From Tiliqua scincoides (Eukaryota > Chordata > Lepidosauria > Squamata > Scincidae): a stretch of DNA of 64,000 nucleotides. Every line of letters starts with the position of its first letter. Position 1 is the first letter of the stretch. Below are positions 1 to 12,300 of this stretch, in pieces. The position numbers and the translations under genes were made by a program. Under the pieces are notes generated by a model, which did no database searches, was not told the DNA's origin, and saw nothing but the letters and a program-made list of their open reading frames with translations. The stretch covers positions 50,595,274-50,659,273 of the forward strand of contig NC_089824.1 in NCBI RefSeq assembly GCF_035046505.1. Reading direction: 5' to 3'.

Positions 1-286
1 TGGATGCCAAACCATCTCTCAGGAAACTCTGTAAGCTCTTCTGAAGTCACTGACTCTTGCTCTGCATTTAAGTATTGACTAATTGAATTAGGGCTGTTTA
101 ATATGCTTAGAATTGAAATACATTCTTTGCGAATTATTCTGCTATAACTTTTATTTAAAAGAAGTATTAATGAAAATACCAAATGTCTAAAAACTATCAA
201 GGCATTTTACACTCTGACTTATCTAGTATAATAAATGTTTAGTATTGGGACTAGTTACTTAGATCTCTTACTACTTTTGTTGACAG

Positions 287-383
287 AGTGAAGCTGGTGT
301 AAAAGAATTTCATATAGTGCAAGTATCTAGTAACAGCAAAAACTGGAAGTTACAGGAATCCATAAATCTCTCTGAAGATAAAG
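287..383 (+). CDS. TRAPPC8: TRAPPC8 coding exon (first in window)
   Basis: 97 bp, entered in phase 0 after a TGACAG acceptor. It encodes SEAGVKEFHIVQVSSNSKNW and on to LSEDK. It ends at a weak GTTTGT donor and leaves one base that completes an Asp codon with the next exon. The preceding 286 bases are AT-rich intron in which I see nothing else. Confidence 0.9.
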
Positions 384-3300
384 GTTTGTAATTTTATTAC
401 TAGATATAAATACTCAAACTGTGTTTTTACAAATGTTCAAGTAATTAGTTTGGGTCCTAAGAATCAGAAGCAGAGTTCTATTTGTCAACAGAAACCTTGC
501 TGCTTTCTTCTCGTTATGGCCCCCTGCATCTGTGTAATGACAAACTGTCTTTTGCAGTAATGTTTTTAAAGAGTTGTGTACCAGCAAATGCTGCAGTCAG
601 TCAGCTACCATGGCATCTCTCTCCTTAGCGTTGTAGGAAAGTTGTTTGCCCGAGTTGCACTAAAGAGGCTCCAGGTACTTGCAGAGAGTGTTTATCCAGA
701 ATCACAGTGCGGATTCCGAGCCAGAAGGTCCACCACTGATATGGTATTCTCCCTTAGACAACTGCAGGAGAAATGCAGGGAACAACGACAGCCACTCTTT
801 ATAGCCTTCATAGATCTCATGAAGGCTTTCGACCTGGTCAGCAGGGACGGCCTCTTCAAGATTCTCCCCAAGATCGGATGTCCACCCAGGCTCCTCAGCA
901 TCATCAGATCCTTCCACAAGGACATGAAGGGCACTGTTGTCTTCGATGGCTCCACATCAGACCCCTTTGACATCCGAAGTGGCGTGAAGCAGGACTGTGT
1001 TCTTGCACCAACCTTGTTTGGGATTTTCTTCGCTGTCCTGCTGAAGCATGCCTTTGGAACTGCAACAGAAGGCATCTATCTCCGGACCAGATCAGATGGA
1101 AAGCTCTTCAACCTCTCCAGACTGAGAGCAAAGTCCAAAGTCCAGCTGAAATGTCTTTGTGACTTCCTCTTTGCCGACGATGCAGCTGTCACTACCCACT
1201 CTGCCAAAGATATCCAGCAGCCCATGGATCGTTTTAGCAAGGCCTGCCAAGATTTTGGACTGACGATCAGCCTGAAGAAAACACAGGTCATGGTTCAGGA
1301 TGTGGACTCACCTCCCTGCATTACAATCTCTGCGCATGAACTGGAGGTTGTCTATGACTTTGTGTACCTTGGCTCAATGATCTCCGACACTCTTTCTCTC
1401 GATACTGAGCTAAACAAACGCATCGGTAAAGCAGCTACCACATTTTCCAGACTCACAAAGAGAGTCTGGTCCAACAAGAAGCTGACAGAACATACCAAGA
1501 TCCAGGTCTACAGAGCTTGCGTCCTGAGTACACTTCTGTACTGCAGCGAGTCATGGACTCTTCACTCACAACAGGAGAGGAAACGGAACGCTTTCCACAT
1601 GCGCTGCCTCCGGCGCATTCTCGGCATCACCTGGCAGGACAAAGTTCCTAACAACACAGTCCTGGAACGTGCTGGAATCCCTAGCATGTATGTACTGCTG
1701 AAACAGAGACGCCTGCGTTGGCTTGGTCATGTTGCGAGAATGGATGATGGCCGGATCCCAAAGGATCTCCTCTATGGAGAACTCGTGCAAGGAAAGCGCC
1801 CTACAGGTAGACCACAACTGCGATACAAGGACATCTGCAAGAGGGATCTGAAGGCCTTAGGGATGGACCTCAACAAGTGGGAAACCCTGGCCTCTGAGTG
1901 GCCCGCTTGGAGGCAGGCTGTGCAGCATGGCCTTTTCCAGTTTGAAGAGACACTTTGCCAGCAGTCCGAGGCAAAGAGGCAAAGAAGGAAGGCCCATAGA
2001 CAGGGAGACAGACCAGGGACAGACTGCACTTGCTCCCGGTGTGGAAGGGATTGTCACTCCCGGATTGGCCTTTTCAGCCACACTAGACGCTGTGCCAGAA
2101 CCACCTTTCAGAGCGCGATACCATAGTCTTTCGAGACTGAAGGTTGCCAATATACCAGCAAATGCTTTTAATATATCAAAGTAAAGATTTAGATTTATAG
2201 GAAGGCTTCTGTATAATTAGCAGAGTGGTGATAATACCATTTATCATATGGTATATCTTAGATTTAGTCTTGGTGATAAACAAGGTTGGTCCAACTATGA
2301 AACCACATGATGTGGCTTGCATTGTGACTGGTGGAATGAATGACAGATTAATCCTGGGAATCTGCCACCACCTTCTTCCAGCCCACCATAGACACAAGCT
2401 GCATTGATCAGCTCTCCACTAGCTAAGCGTGAGCGGGAATCGGATCATGTCCCTTCTCTCCCCACACTCTGTTCTTGGTCAGGGTTTAAAGTTAAAGGAA
2501 ACACAGCTTTTTAAACTTTAAATGCTGCACAAGGAGTGCTTTGCAACCCCCTTCCTGTGTTTCATTGTTGTGCTGCATATAAAGAGTCACTTTTGCTTTA
2601 AACTTTAAACCCCACAAGAACACAGAGCACAATGAGGAGGTAAAGAACTTTTACCTCATAGCAGCTGTTACCACATGGCAATTCTTTGTGTGCAATACCT
2701 GACTGCACCAATACAATAGTCTTCACTGCAACTCTGAAACATGTCTCATTCCCCAAAAATGGCTTATGGTGATGGAAGTTATCTAGTCCATGGTTTCCCA
2801 AAGTGTGGGTTGTGGGCCTATATGGTCATGAGCTTGCCCTTGATTTTGGTTGACTCCACATCTGAGCCACTCTGGAAGCATCAGGAAGGCCCTGAGGACT
2901 CTGGGTTGTGTTGGGTTGGCAACCCACTCCTCTGCAGGACCAAGAATGGTCCTCAGAAGCGTCCAGAAGCGACTTCTGGTTTTTGAGCGCAACTTTCAGT
3001 TTGACCAGATGTTGCTTCTGGACTCTCCTGTGGGCCATTTTGAGTCTTGCAGAGGCCAATAGAGTGGGTTGCCAGGGCAATGTGACTCAGAACAATCATA
3101 ATGTGGTTAGATCTGTTCCCTAATGAAGGAGATCTGAGTCCTCAACTTTCATACCTGTCTACAAATGCTGGAGACCTGTGGTAAGATAAGCAACATTTCA
3201 GCACCTTAAAGAACATAGTGTAAGCTTTTGTGGACTAGAGCCCAGTTTGTCAGATGGACATATCTATCAAAGTGGTCCATGATTGCTTATGTGACAGTGA

Positions 3301-6300
3301 TGCCACAAGGCTTTATTTTTGCTGTAACAGGCAACTGTAACTTTTGCTATAACTGGCAACTAAGTTGCATTTCCAGTTACAGAAACGTAAATGTTCTAAT
3401 TGTTTTCTCCCAACCACCACTCCTCCTTCTGTATGTTGCTTAGGCATAACTAGACGGATAATGAACATTCAGTAAAATACTTTCTCAGAAGTATTTTGTT
3501 TGTTACCAAATATTACTACAGGTGTGCATCACTTAACGATGGGGATACATTCTCCTATCCCCATTGTTTTGGAGTTAGGTTGTTAAGCAAGCATTCAGCT
3601 CAATCTAGTGCCTTTGGGCGCAATCCTAACCAACCAACTCTTCAGCACTGTGGTAAGGCCGTGAAGGGTCATGCAGGGCTCCCCGCATCCTCGGGAGGCT
3701 GCTGCAGGGACTGGTAAGTACATGCCAGTCCCTGCACCCCCATTAGCAGCATGATCTTGGGAATTGCGTCGCTGCCTTCTCCCCTGCCCCTTAAGGGGGC
3801 ATAGGCCAGGGCCCTCAGGGTGGGTCGTTGCGACACCCTAGTTTGAGAAGCCTTTATTAGGGATATGTTTTGTTTTGATACAGTGTTCTAAATTTAACAC
3901 GGTATGTCTTAATATTGTGTCTTTATCATAAGAGCTGTGCCTTTTTATTTAAAAAAAGTACAATGGGAAAGCTGGTTTAATGTTGATTTATTGGTGGGAA
4001 CTGTGTAAACGTTCATCAAATGACAAGCAATCTGTATCTTATCATTCTGTTTACTAGATATTAAGCTGGCTAATAGAGAAAAAGGAAAGCTGTGCTTGAA
4101 AGCAACAAGATGCAAAAATCCAGCAGGTAAGTATTTAGTTTTTTGGAGTACATAATTAATGTTTGGAGCAATTAATGTTGACTTTTCAGTTTGGAAGACT
4201 GATACTACTTTTCCCTCTTCATTCCTTTAGAAAATTATACATTTGCAGATGTTGTCTTTGGAAATGAACAGGTACACATCATAATTTTATGATTGTTACA
4301 ATTAGTAGAGTGTATTTTGCTGTTGTTCCCATGTTTTGTTCTATGTTAGAAAAAACTCCTTGCTGAATCTGTGCAGGGAAAAAAACAGCAGGTCATAGGT
4401 GACAAACTTTCACCTCTTCTTTAAAAAATCCAAAAGATGTTTCAAGTTATTCACAGAGTCAGAAACCCCACTGTATTAAGGCATTTTTAAAAACCTTGAT
4501 AATTGCTATACTCAAGTACAGTAAAGTTTTCACTTCTGCCCCACAGGTAGCCATATATAATATTTCTATAATCTGTGTGCACATCTAGATCTTGCTTGCA
4601 GGTTGTCTCTCAAACTGTCCTGGTAGAACCAAACTTCTCTTAAAAATAGCAGTGTTGGCATTTAGTCTAATAGCTTTTCAAAACTAGAGTTTTCTTTTCA
4701 AAAAGTGTCCACTGATTTCACTTCCGTCTTTTAAATGTTCTTCCACTATATCCCCAACCTGTGTTTTTTCGCTCAATCAGACTTTACAATTATGGGGATC
4801 TCTGGAAGCACCCCCTTAGAGGCAGACTTGGAACACGCACCACTCTGGATTATGATTTATATCTTATGTTTGAAAATATTCAATAAAGTATTCATAAAAG
4901 TAAAATATACTGCTCTTTTTATAGATCATCAGTTCCACCAGTCCCTGTGCAGATTTCTTTTTCCGGAGCTTATATTCTGAATTAAAAAGAACACGAACGC
5001 AGCAAAATATGCAGACTTTGCAAGGAGCTGCAAAACAGTCTCTTGACAGTGCTGTCAGCCTGATACAGAAATGCAGTGAGGTGGATTTGAATATCATTGT
5101 ACTCTGGAAGGTACGTATAAGGCTGCTAAGCTATACTTAGAACTTAAGAGTTTGAGACAAGCTATGTATATTTTAAGGAGCACTTGTTATAGCTGATCCC
5201 AGACTTGGGAGTACTTGAGTATTTCAGACCATTGCCTACAGGACAGCAATATTGGTGCCCAATAAATTACTTTGAGGGAATTTCACAGTGGCGATGAAGG
5301 TCCAGGCTCCAGTAATCATGGTTTAGAACAGTGGCTCCCAACCTTTTTTCACTTGTGTACCCCTTGGCAGCCCATATAATTTATATAGTTGCTGCTATTC
5401 CAAATTTATATGTTGCAACTGTAAATAAATAGCCCAATAATGGGATTAAAAAGCAATGGAATTACTTTTACAAAACACATATATTTTATATGAAACAAAT
5501 GATCAGTGAGATCCTTGAGCTTGTTTTGAAGCACATAGTTTTTTGAAATCAGCTTCAGCTGATGTAAGATACAGTCTTAAATCTGGAACTGCATTCAGTT
5601 TACTATGGTGTTTATTTTTAATAAAGGCATAAGAAGAGAGAACCTTCTCCAGCAGCTCTGTATTTGGAAATAGCAACAGAAACTTAACTGCCTTGTCAGA
5701 AAGCTCTTTGCATTCCCTGCTGATGTCTGCCCAAAAGTTAATAAGGGATTTTCTTTGAATTCAGCTTTTAAAGTAGTAACATTCAAAAGCTCAATCAACT
5801 TCTTTCTCCTTGATTGATAATCTGGCTGCTTGGAAGTATTCTTCTTCAAAGGGATTTGCAATCCAGTTGTTCTTTTCTCCAGATTTTGAGAAGTACTTCT
5901 TAAAAGATTATTTTAGCCCTTCCAGGTGTTCTCAGTCTCTGGAAGGAGACTTGTTTCAGATAGGAAATTGTGCAAAGTTTCACATACCTCAGGGTTGCTT
6001 CTTTTAATGTATGTCTTCCAAAAATCTAAAATTTTTAAAATTTTAAAAAATCATATTTAAAAAATATGATTAAAATTTTTTTAATCATAGAGTCAGTTTT
6101 GTCTGAAACTTTGAAGATTGTTACCAAGCTGAAGTGCCAGATTTAGATTGTTTATTTGTAGAGAAATATCTGATAGGTATGCAAGAGCCTGAAACCAATC
6201 ACAGTCATGTAACTTGGAAGCCAATTGGAAAGGATGGTCTTCAAAAAAAAACAAAACTGGATCTCATGACTAAATTCAAACAGTCAAGTAAGGATTTTAC

Positions 6301-9300
6301 CATGAGAGAGCTACCTTAACTTCTGTATGAAGGAACAGGATAGAATGAAGACTCATCATCTCTTCACCCAGTGCTTTGTAAAGCTTTGAGTTTGTGGACT
6401 TTGACTTTATAAAATTAACTAGTTTAATAACTTCATCCAGAGCAACTTTTAATTCACCATGGAGGTGTTTAGATGCTAGGCTTTGCATGTGGATGCAGCA
6501 GTGACTCCAAGTTATATTGGGGGTTACCTTAATGACACGGGCTCAAAGACCAGAGTACAAACCTGACATAGACTTGTCTTCATCAGTACATAGCCCACAA
6601 CAATTAAACCAATTAATGTCCTTTTCTTTGAAATAATCCCCACATTAAATATATCCTTGCCTCTTATGCGCTCTGACAGGATGACAAAGCAAAAGGTTTT
6701 CTTCAACATCATTGGCTTTCAAATATATCACAGTAACAAACAAAACAGCAAAATTGGCAATGTCTATGCTTTCATCAACTTGAATAGCAAAGAATTTAGT
6801 ATTTTTGATTCTGCCTGTTACTGTTGTCTCAACATCGTCAGACATATCCTGAATTCTTTGAGATATTGTATTGTTTGAAAGGATAGTGTTCATTTTTCAT
6901 ACATGTTCTTCTCCAAGCGTGCACAGAACAGCATCTTTTATACAAGGAGAAATTAAATTCTCAGCTATAGTATGATTCTTACCACATCTAGCAATTTGAT
7001 AACTAATACGATTGGAGGCTTCAACCACATTTTCTTTCTTAGGGCATTGTGCTGCAGAGAGAACAAAGGAGATAGCAGCCACTCTCATGCCTCTGCGGTC
7101 CCATGTGCTATTGCACGCACTTCTCTCTCTTACTAGGAGGCAGCTCTGCTACTGCAATGACTGCAGCAAGGTGCTTGCATCCTTGGAGACTTCAGTGGTG
7201 CTTTGTGCTGGTGGTAGCTGCTTCCCTGCACCTGCCCCTTTTCATCTCCTCCTTTGGTACTCTGAGAAAGCTTTCCTCTCAGGCAGCTTTCCCCACAAAC
7301 TGTGCTCCCTCACCATCCACCAGATCATGTTCAGGGAAGCAGTTGCTGCCAGCACACAGCAGCAATTTGCAGAGCTCAGCCTAGCAGCAGGAGTGCTGTT
7401 TGCGGGGAGAGCCGCCTGTGAGGGAAACTTTATCGAATTGCCGATGGAAGGGATGAAATGGTGGCCCCTGCAGTGCTTCTTCCTTCCCTGTCTGTCTCCT
7501 GCTACTCTGCCCTCATTGAAAAGCCTCCTGAGTCCTTGGACTCCTGAAGAGGCTGCTGTGTTGCGCTGTTTCTTGTTCTCCTTTTCTACCACAAGGCAAG
7601 GTCAGTCTTGTGCGCTTGCCTGAGTCTGCCATTATCAATTTTTTCCCACATTTCCCTTGAGGTCCTTATGTGTACCCTGGGGGGTATGTGTACCCAGAGT
7701 TGGGAACCCCTGGTTTGGAAGGAATTAACTTCTAAAGGGACACCTTGATAGCAGCCTTAGTTGCTTTGCTTGGCAGGTTCAAGTGGAGAAAAGGCAGTCT
7801 TTCTATATACTTGGTACGAAATTTAGGTCAGCACTTCCTAAAGTGTGGGTCATGACCCACTAGTGGATCACCAGTCCAAGCAGAGTGGTTTGCAATCTGG
7901 GCTCTTCCCCCACCCTTGTGTTAGTTTGGCTCCAAATAGGAGCAATTCCAGAAACCCCAGTACTTAGCAGAGCCTCAGGAGGCCTTTTCTGGCCCAGTGA
8001 CCCACTCTGCAGGCCCCAGAATGGTCCTCACAAAGCTCTATAAGCCACTTCCAGTTTGATTTCAAAATCTAGAAGTGGTTTACGGAGGCTTGTGAGGGCC
8101 ATTCCAGGACCTGCAGAATGGGTCACTGGGCCTGGAGAGGCATCCAGGGCCACTAGGAGTGTCACGACCCACCACAGAGGTGGAGATGGGTTGCATCATT
8201 GCGAAGTTTGGGAACTTCTGATTTAGGTCTCTACTGGTGAACTATGACTGGAAACAAACTGCCAACCACCAAAGATCTTGAAGCCATTTCTGCCCAACAT
8301 TGCATATATGCAACAGGGATCAAATGTGCACACCTGTGGACTGGGCAAAAATGGGTTAAGTATAAAATATATTCACTACAGTGGGTCTCAGTAAGATCAC
8401 TGCTGTATTCTGAATCGGTTGAAGTTTCCCAGCACTTTCAAATGCAGCCCTGTATATAACACATTGAGCCTGGGCATTATCAGAGGATTGGAAATTGGAA
8501 AAATGCTCTCTTGAGGCAGGACCTCAGTTGGCACAACAGCAAAGGTTGGTGAATGATGCCTAGTACTACTATGCATCCACAAACAAGACTGGGTCTAATA
8601 GTAACCCAGTTGGAAACATTACCTTAAAGAGTGAATGCAACCCATCCAATATAGGTTAAGTGTTATCTCTGTGGTCAGTGTGAGCTGCTTACCAACACCA
8701 TTTTTGCTTTACTTAGATTGAGTTTTGGTTTATTAATCCTAATCCAGCCCACTCTTTGCTCCAAGAATATATTCAGGACATCCATCATAGCCACATCTGT
8801 CTAATTGAAAAGGAGAAATAGAATTGAGTGTCTTCCTGCATATTGACAACTAATCTCTCTTTTCAGTTTCCTGTGGAAACTGGATAGTATGGAGGACCAA
8901 AGAGTTCTGCAAAAACCTATAGCATAGTTCCAGTGGGACAAGCAGTAGTCTACCAGTAGTAGGCTACTTCTGGAATTGACTTGCGAGTAGGAGTGAACTT
9001 CCCTGATCACAGTGCCTCCAATATCTATCCTCTCAATGGTTTCAGAAGCCCCTGAGAGATCTGTGTGAACAAACAGGATTCTACTCACCCTTGTCCTCCT
9101 CCTAACAAAACTATTAACCTGGGCAACCAAGAGCCCAGTCCTGTGCATGTCTGCTCAGAAGTAGGCCCATTGCAGTCAATGCGGCTTATTCTAAGGTAAG
9201 TGTGGATCGGATTGCAGCCCAAGGCAATTTCAGTTCTAAAAATGGGTCAGAGGTACAGTCACACTTTTCAGATTATGAGGGGATTAGCATTTCATTGTTC

Positions 9301-12300
9301 ATGTCTGAAGATGCAGCTTTATAGAATTTAATTAGAAAGTTCTGTTTAAGTTCAATAGCTTCTCCCTTACAAAGTCATTTTTTTGTCCTCAAACAGGCAT
9401 ATGTTGTGGAAGATAACAAGCAACTCATTTTGGAAGGACAGCATCATGTTGTGCTTCATACATTAGGGAAAGAAGCATTTTCTTTGCCGCAAAAACAGGT
9501 ATTATGAAAATTCAAAGTGCTATTAAAAACATTTTTAAATAAAATTTTTAATGTTTCAAAAAACAGTTGTATTTAAACATCATCCTGCATATATTTTATC
9601 TGTTGGAGTATATCTATTAATGTTAACCCTCTTTCTTTTCGTAAGAATATATAAATGAAAACTGAGGTGTGTTTGTGCAAGTCCCCCCTGTCGATCTCTT
9701 ATGCTGAAATTCTGGTGGTAATTCCTGTGAAAAAGCCATCTGTCTTAGAATGGAAAGTAGATATGATGAAACTTTCCTCTAATATTTATTTTACCTTATA
9801 ATCCTATATGCTTACAAGATCACATTAAAATTGCAGTGAAATAAAAAGCAATATTAAAAAAAACCACACATGCTGATTAAAAACACAACATCAAAAGTAA
9901 CTAACAAAAAACAGGAGTGATATAAGAACTGAAAATACTCTAGGTCAGTGTTTCCCAAACTGTGGGTCAGGATCCACCAGTGGGTCACGAGCCCATTTTT
10001 GGTGGGTTGCGAAAAGTTTTTTCAAACATAAGAACAGCCCCGCTGGATCAAGCCACAGGCCCGTCTAGTCCAGCTTCCTGTATCTCACAGTGGCCCACCA
10101 AATGCCTCAGGGAGCACACAAGACATGACTTGTATCCTGGTGCCCTCCCTTGTATCTGGAATTCTGACGTAGCCCATTTCTAAAATCAGGAGGTTGCAAA
10201 TACCCATTATGGCTTGTAACCTGTAATGGATTTTTCCTCCAGAAACTTGTCCAATCCCCTTTTAAAGGCATCTAGGCCAGATGCCGCCACCACATACTGT
10301 GGCAAGGAGTTCCACAGACCAATTACATACTTAAGAAAGAAATATTTGCTTTTGTCTGTCCTAACTCTCCCAACAATCAATTTTAGTGGTTTTAGAACCA
10401 GACCTCTGGTTCTGGTGTTGTGTGAGAGGGTAAAGAGCATCCACTCTTTACCCACTCCACTCTGTCCATCCCCTGCATAATTTTGTATGTCTCAATCATG
10501 TCCCCTCTCAGGCACCTCTTTCCTAGACTGAAGAGGCCCAAACGCTGTAGCCTTACCTCATAAGGAAGATGCCCCAGCTTTCCCTGCAAGTGGGTGCAAT
10601 GCACTTCCATTTTGCAGGAGGCACTTTGCGCCTGCTTTCAGGGAAAGTTCCAAGCCTTGGGGAGCGCTGTGGAGGGCTGCACAGGGTTCCTCGCACCTCC
10701 TGCAGCCTGCTACAGCCCTGCCTTCACAAGCACAAGTAAGTCACAAGCACCCCCCTCGCTCCCCGATATGGATGCGATCGTGGGGATTGCTTCCCTGCCT
10801 CTCCCCTTCCCCCACCCCTTAAAGGAATGGGGGAACCTTTACCCGAGCTTGTGGGTCGTGACCCACCAGTTTGAGAACCACTGTTCTAATGGGTCATGAT
10901 AGACTGCTGTTTTTAAGAGTGGATCCTGGTGCTGAAAGGTTTGGGAAGCACTGCTCTAGGTTTCAAAAGACTATGAAAGAAAATTAGTCTTAAATAAATT
11001 TTTAATTCTTATGACCCTTAGAACTCTTACAAGGTTAGAACCTTGTAAGAGTTCTAACACCTAGAACTCTTACAAGGCCGTCTTAGTTCTTGCCAACCAA
11101 ATAGATCATTTTTTGTTTGTTTTTAAAAGGCTGCCTTCTTCCACATTAATAATCTCTTAAACCTCAAACTCTTGTTTTGTGTCAGGCCTGATCACAGACC
11201 TTCAAGGTATTTTTTATATGACTTGTGTTAATCTTCAACTTAAGCAGCTAACAAGCAGTTAAGAATTGATGCAACTGGTTTTGCAAACTGGAGGGGATGC
11301 TGCACTTTCAATTTGTCTCTCCCTGCCACTGTCCCAGTTGTATTTTTTTTTTCAAAATTAACAATCCTCAAATACTCATGCTCAGTTATCCTTCTGAGAT
11401 GTGGTAATTGGGACTTTATAATATTCACAGAAGTTTGATAAAATATACTAATTTGGTCAAATCAACTATTTTAACCTAATATAAAAATACATATACAAAC
11501 ATACACAAGTTCACAATAAAAGCTATTAGTAGAAAACTGTGTAATATCACCAGTCTTTAAAGCACTAATTTCCAGGTCACACAGCTGACCTTTCTGCTGA
11601 CAGTTGTTGGCATTTTGGTTTTAAGTGCATGTTTGTATAACTTTCACCATCCTAAATAGCTTAGAGCCCAAGCCTGAGTTCGTTCCGCTGAGTCGAAAAT
11701 GTGCCATAAAACACGTTCGTGGCCCTCAATGCCAGCCCAGCGCCGGAGGTAGCTCAGTGCAGCTGGTGCTGGGCTATCACTGGTGCACTACTTGTTGGTC
11801 ACACGCACCGTGGGGTGACAGTGAGGTGGGAGAGGCAGGGAGGAGGCGTTCTGAGGCGGGAGAGAGTGGGGAGATGATGTGCTGAGCGGGGAGTGGGCGG
11901 GAGTGAGGCGTGTCGGGCTATGCAGCATGCACAACCCATAGACGTAGATATAGTGCAGCAGACTGCTGGCACTGACAGTGATCCAAGATAGACAAGGCAG
12001 ATGTCTATCACCAAGCTGTATTTACAAATAGTACAGATAGCTAGTCTTCCAACACTCCCAACATGGATACATGTGCTTCCAACTCCTCACAACTACCCTC
12101 GAGGGTAGGCTATGGCAGCCTCCCTTTTATATTACCTTGACCAATCAGGTAGGGGATGACCTCATCCCAGTTACCTCATCTCCTTGTGACACTATTGCAT
12201 CAGCCTCTCAGGATTTACCTGTACCTTTTACATAGACGTCCATTGAGGGAGCATGGTCACAGTGACTCAGCACACTTACATGGTCTGGATTGGTCACCTC

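Noticed and set aside
576-592. ATG at 576 as a real start of the LINE protein
   Set aside because: It lies in the left target-site duplication and host flank. The element begins at 593, inside the RT domain.
7012-7623. 203-codon open frame on the plus strand
   Set aside because: It lies entirely in the 5' part of the hAT element 5329-7712, opposite to the transposase strand. It has no recognisable domain and is explained by GC-rich repeat composition.
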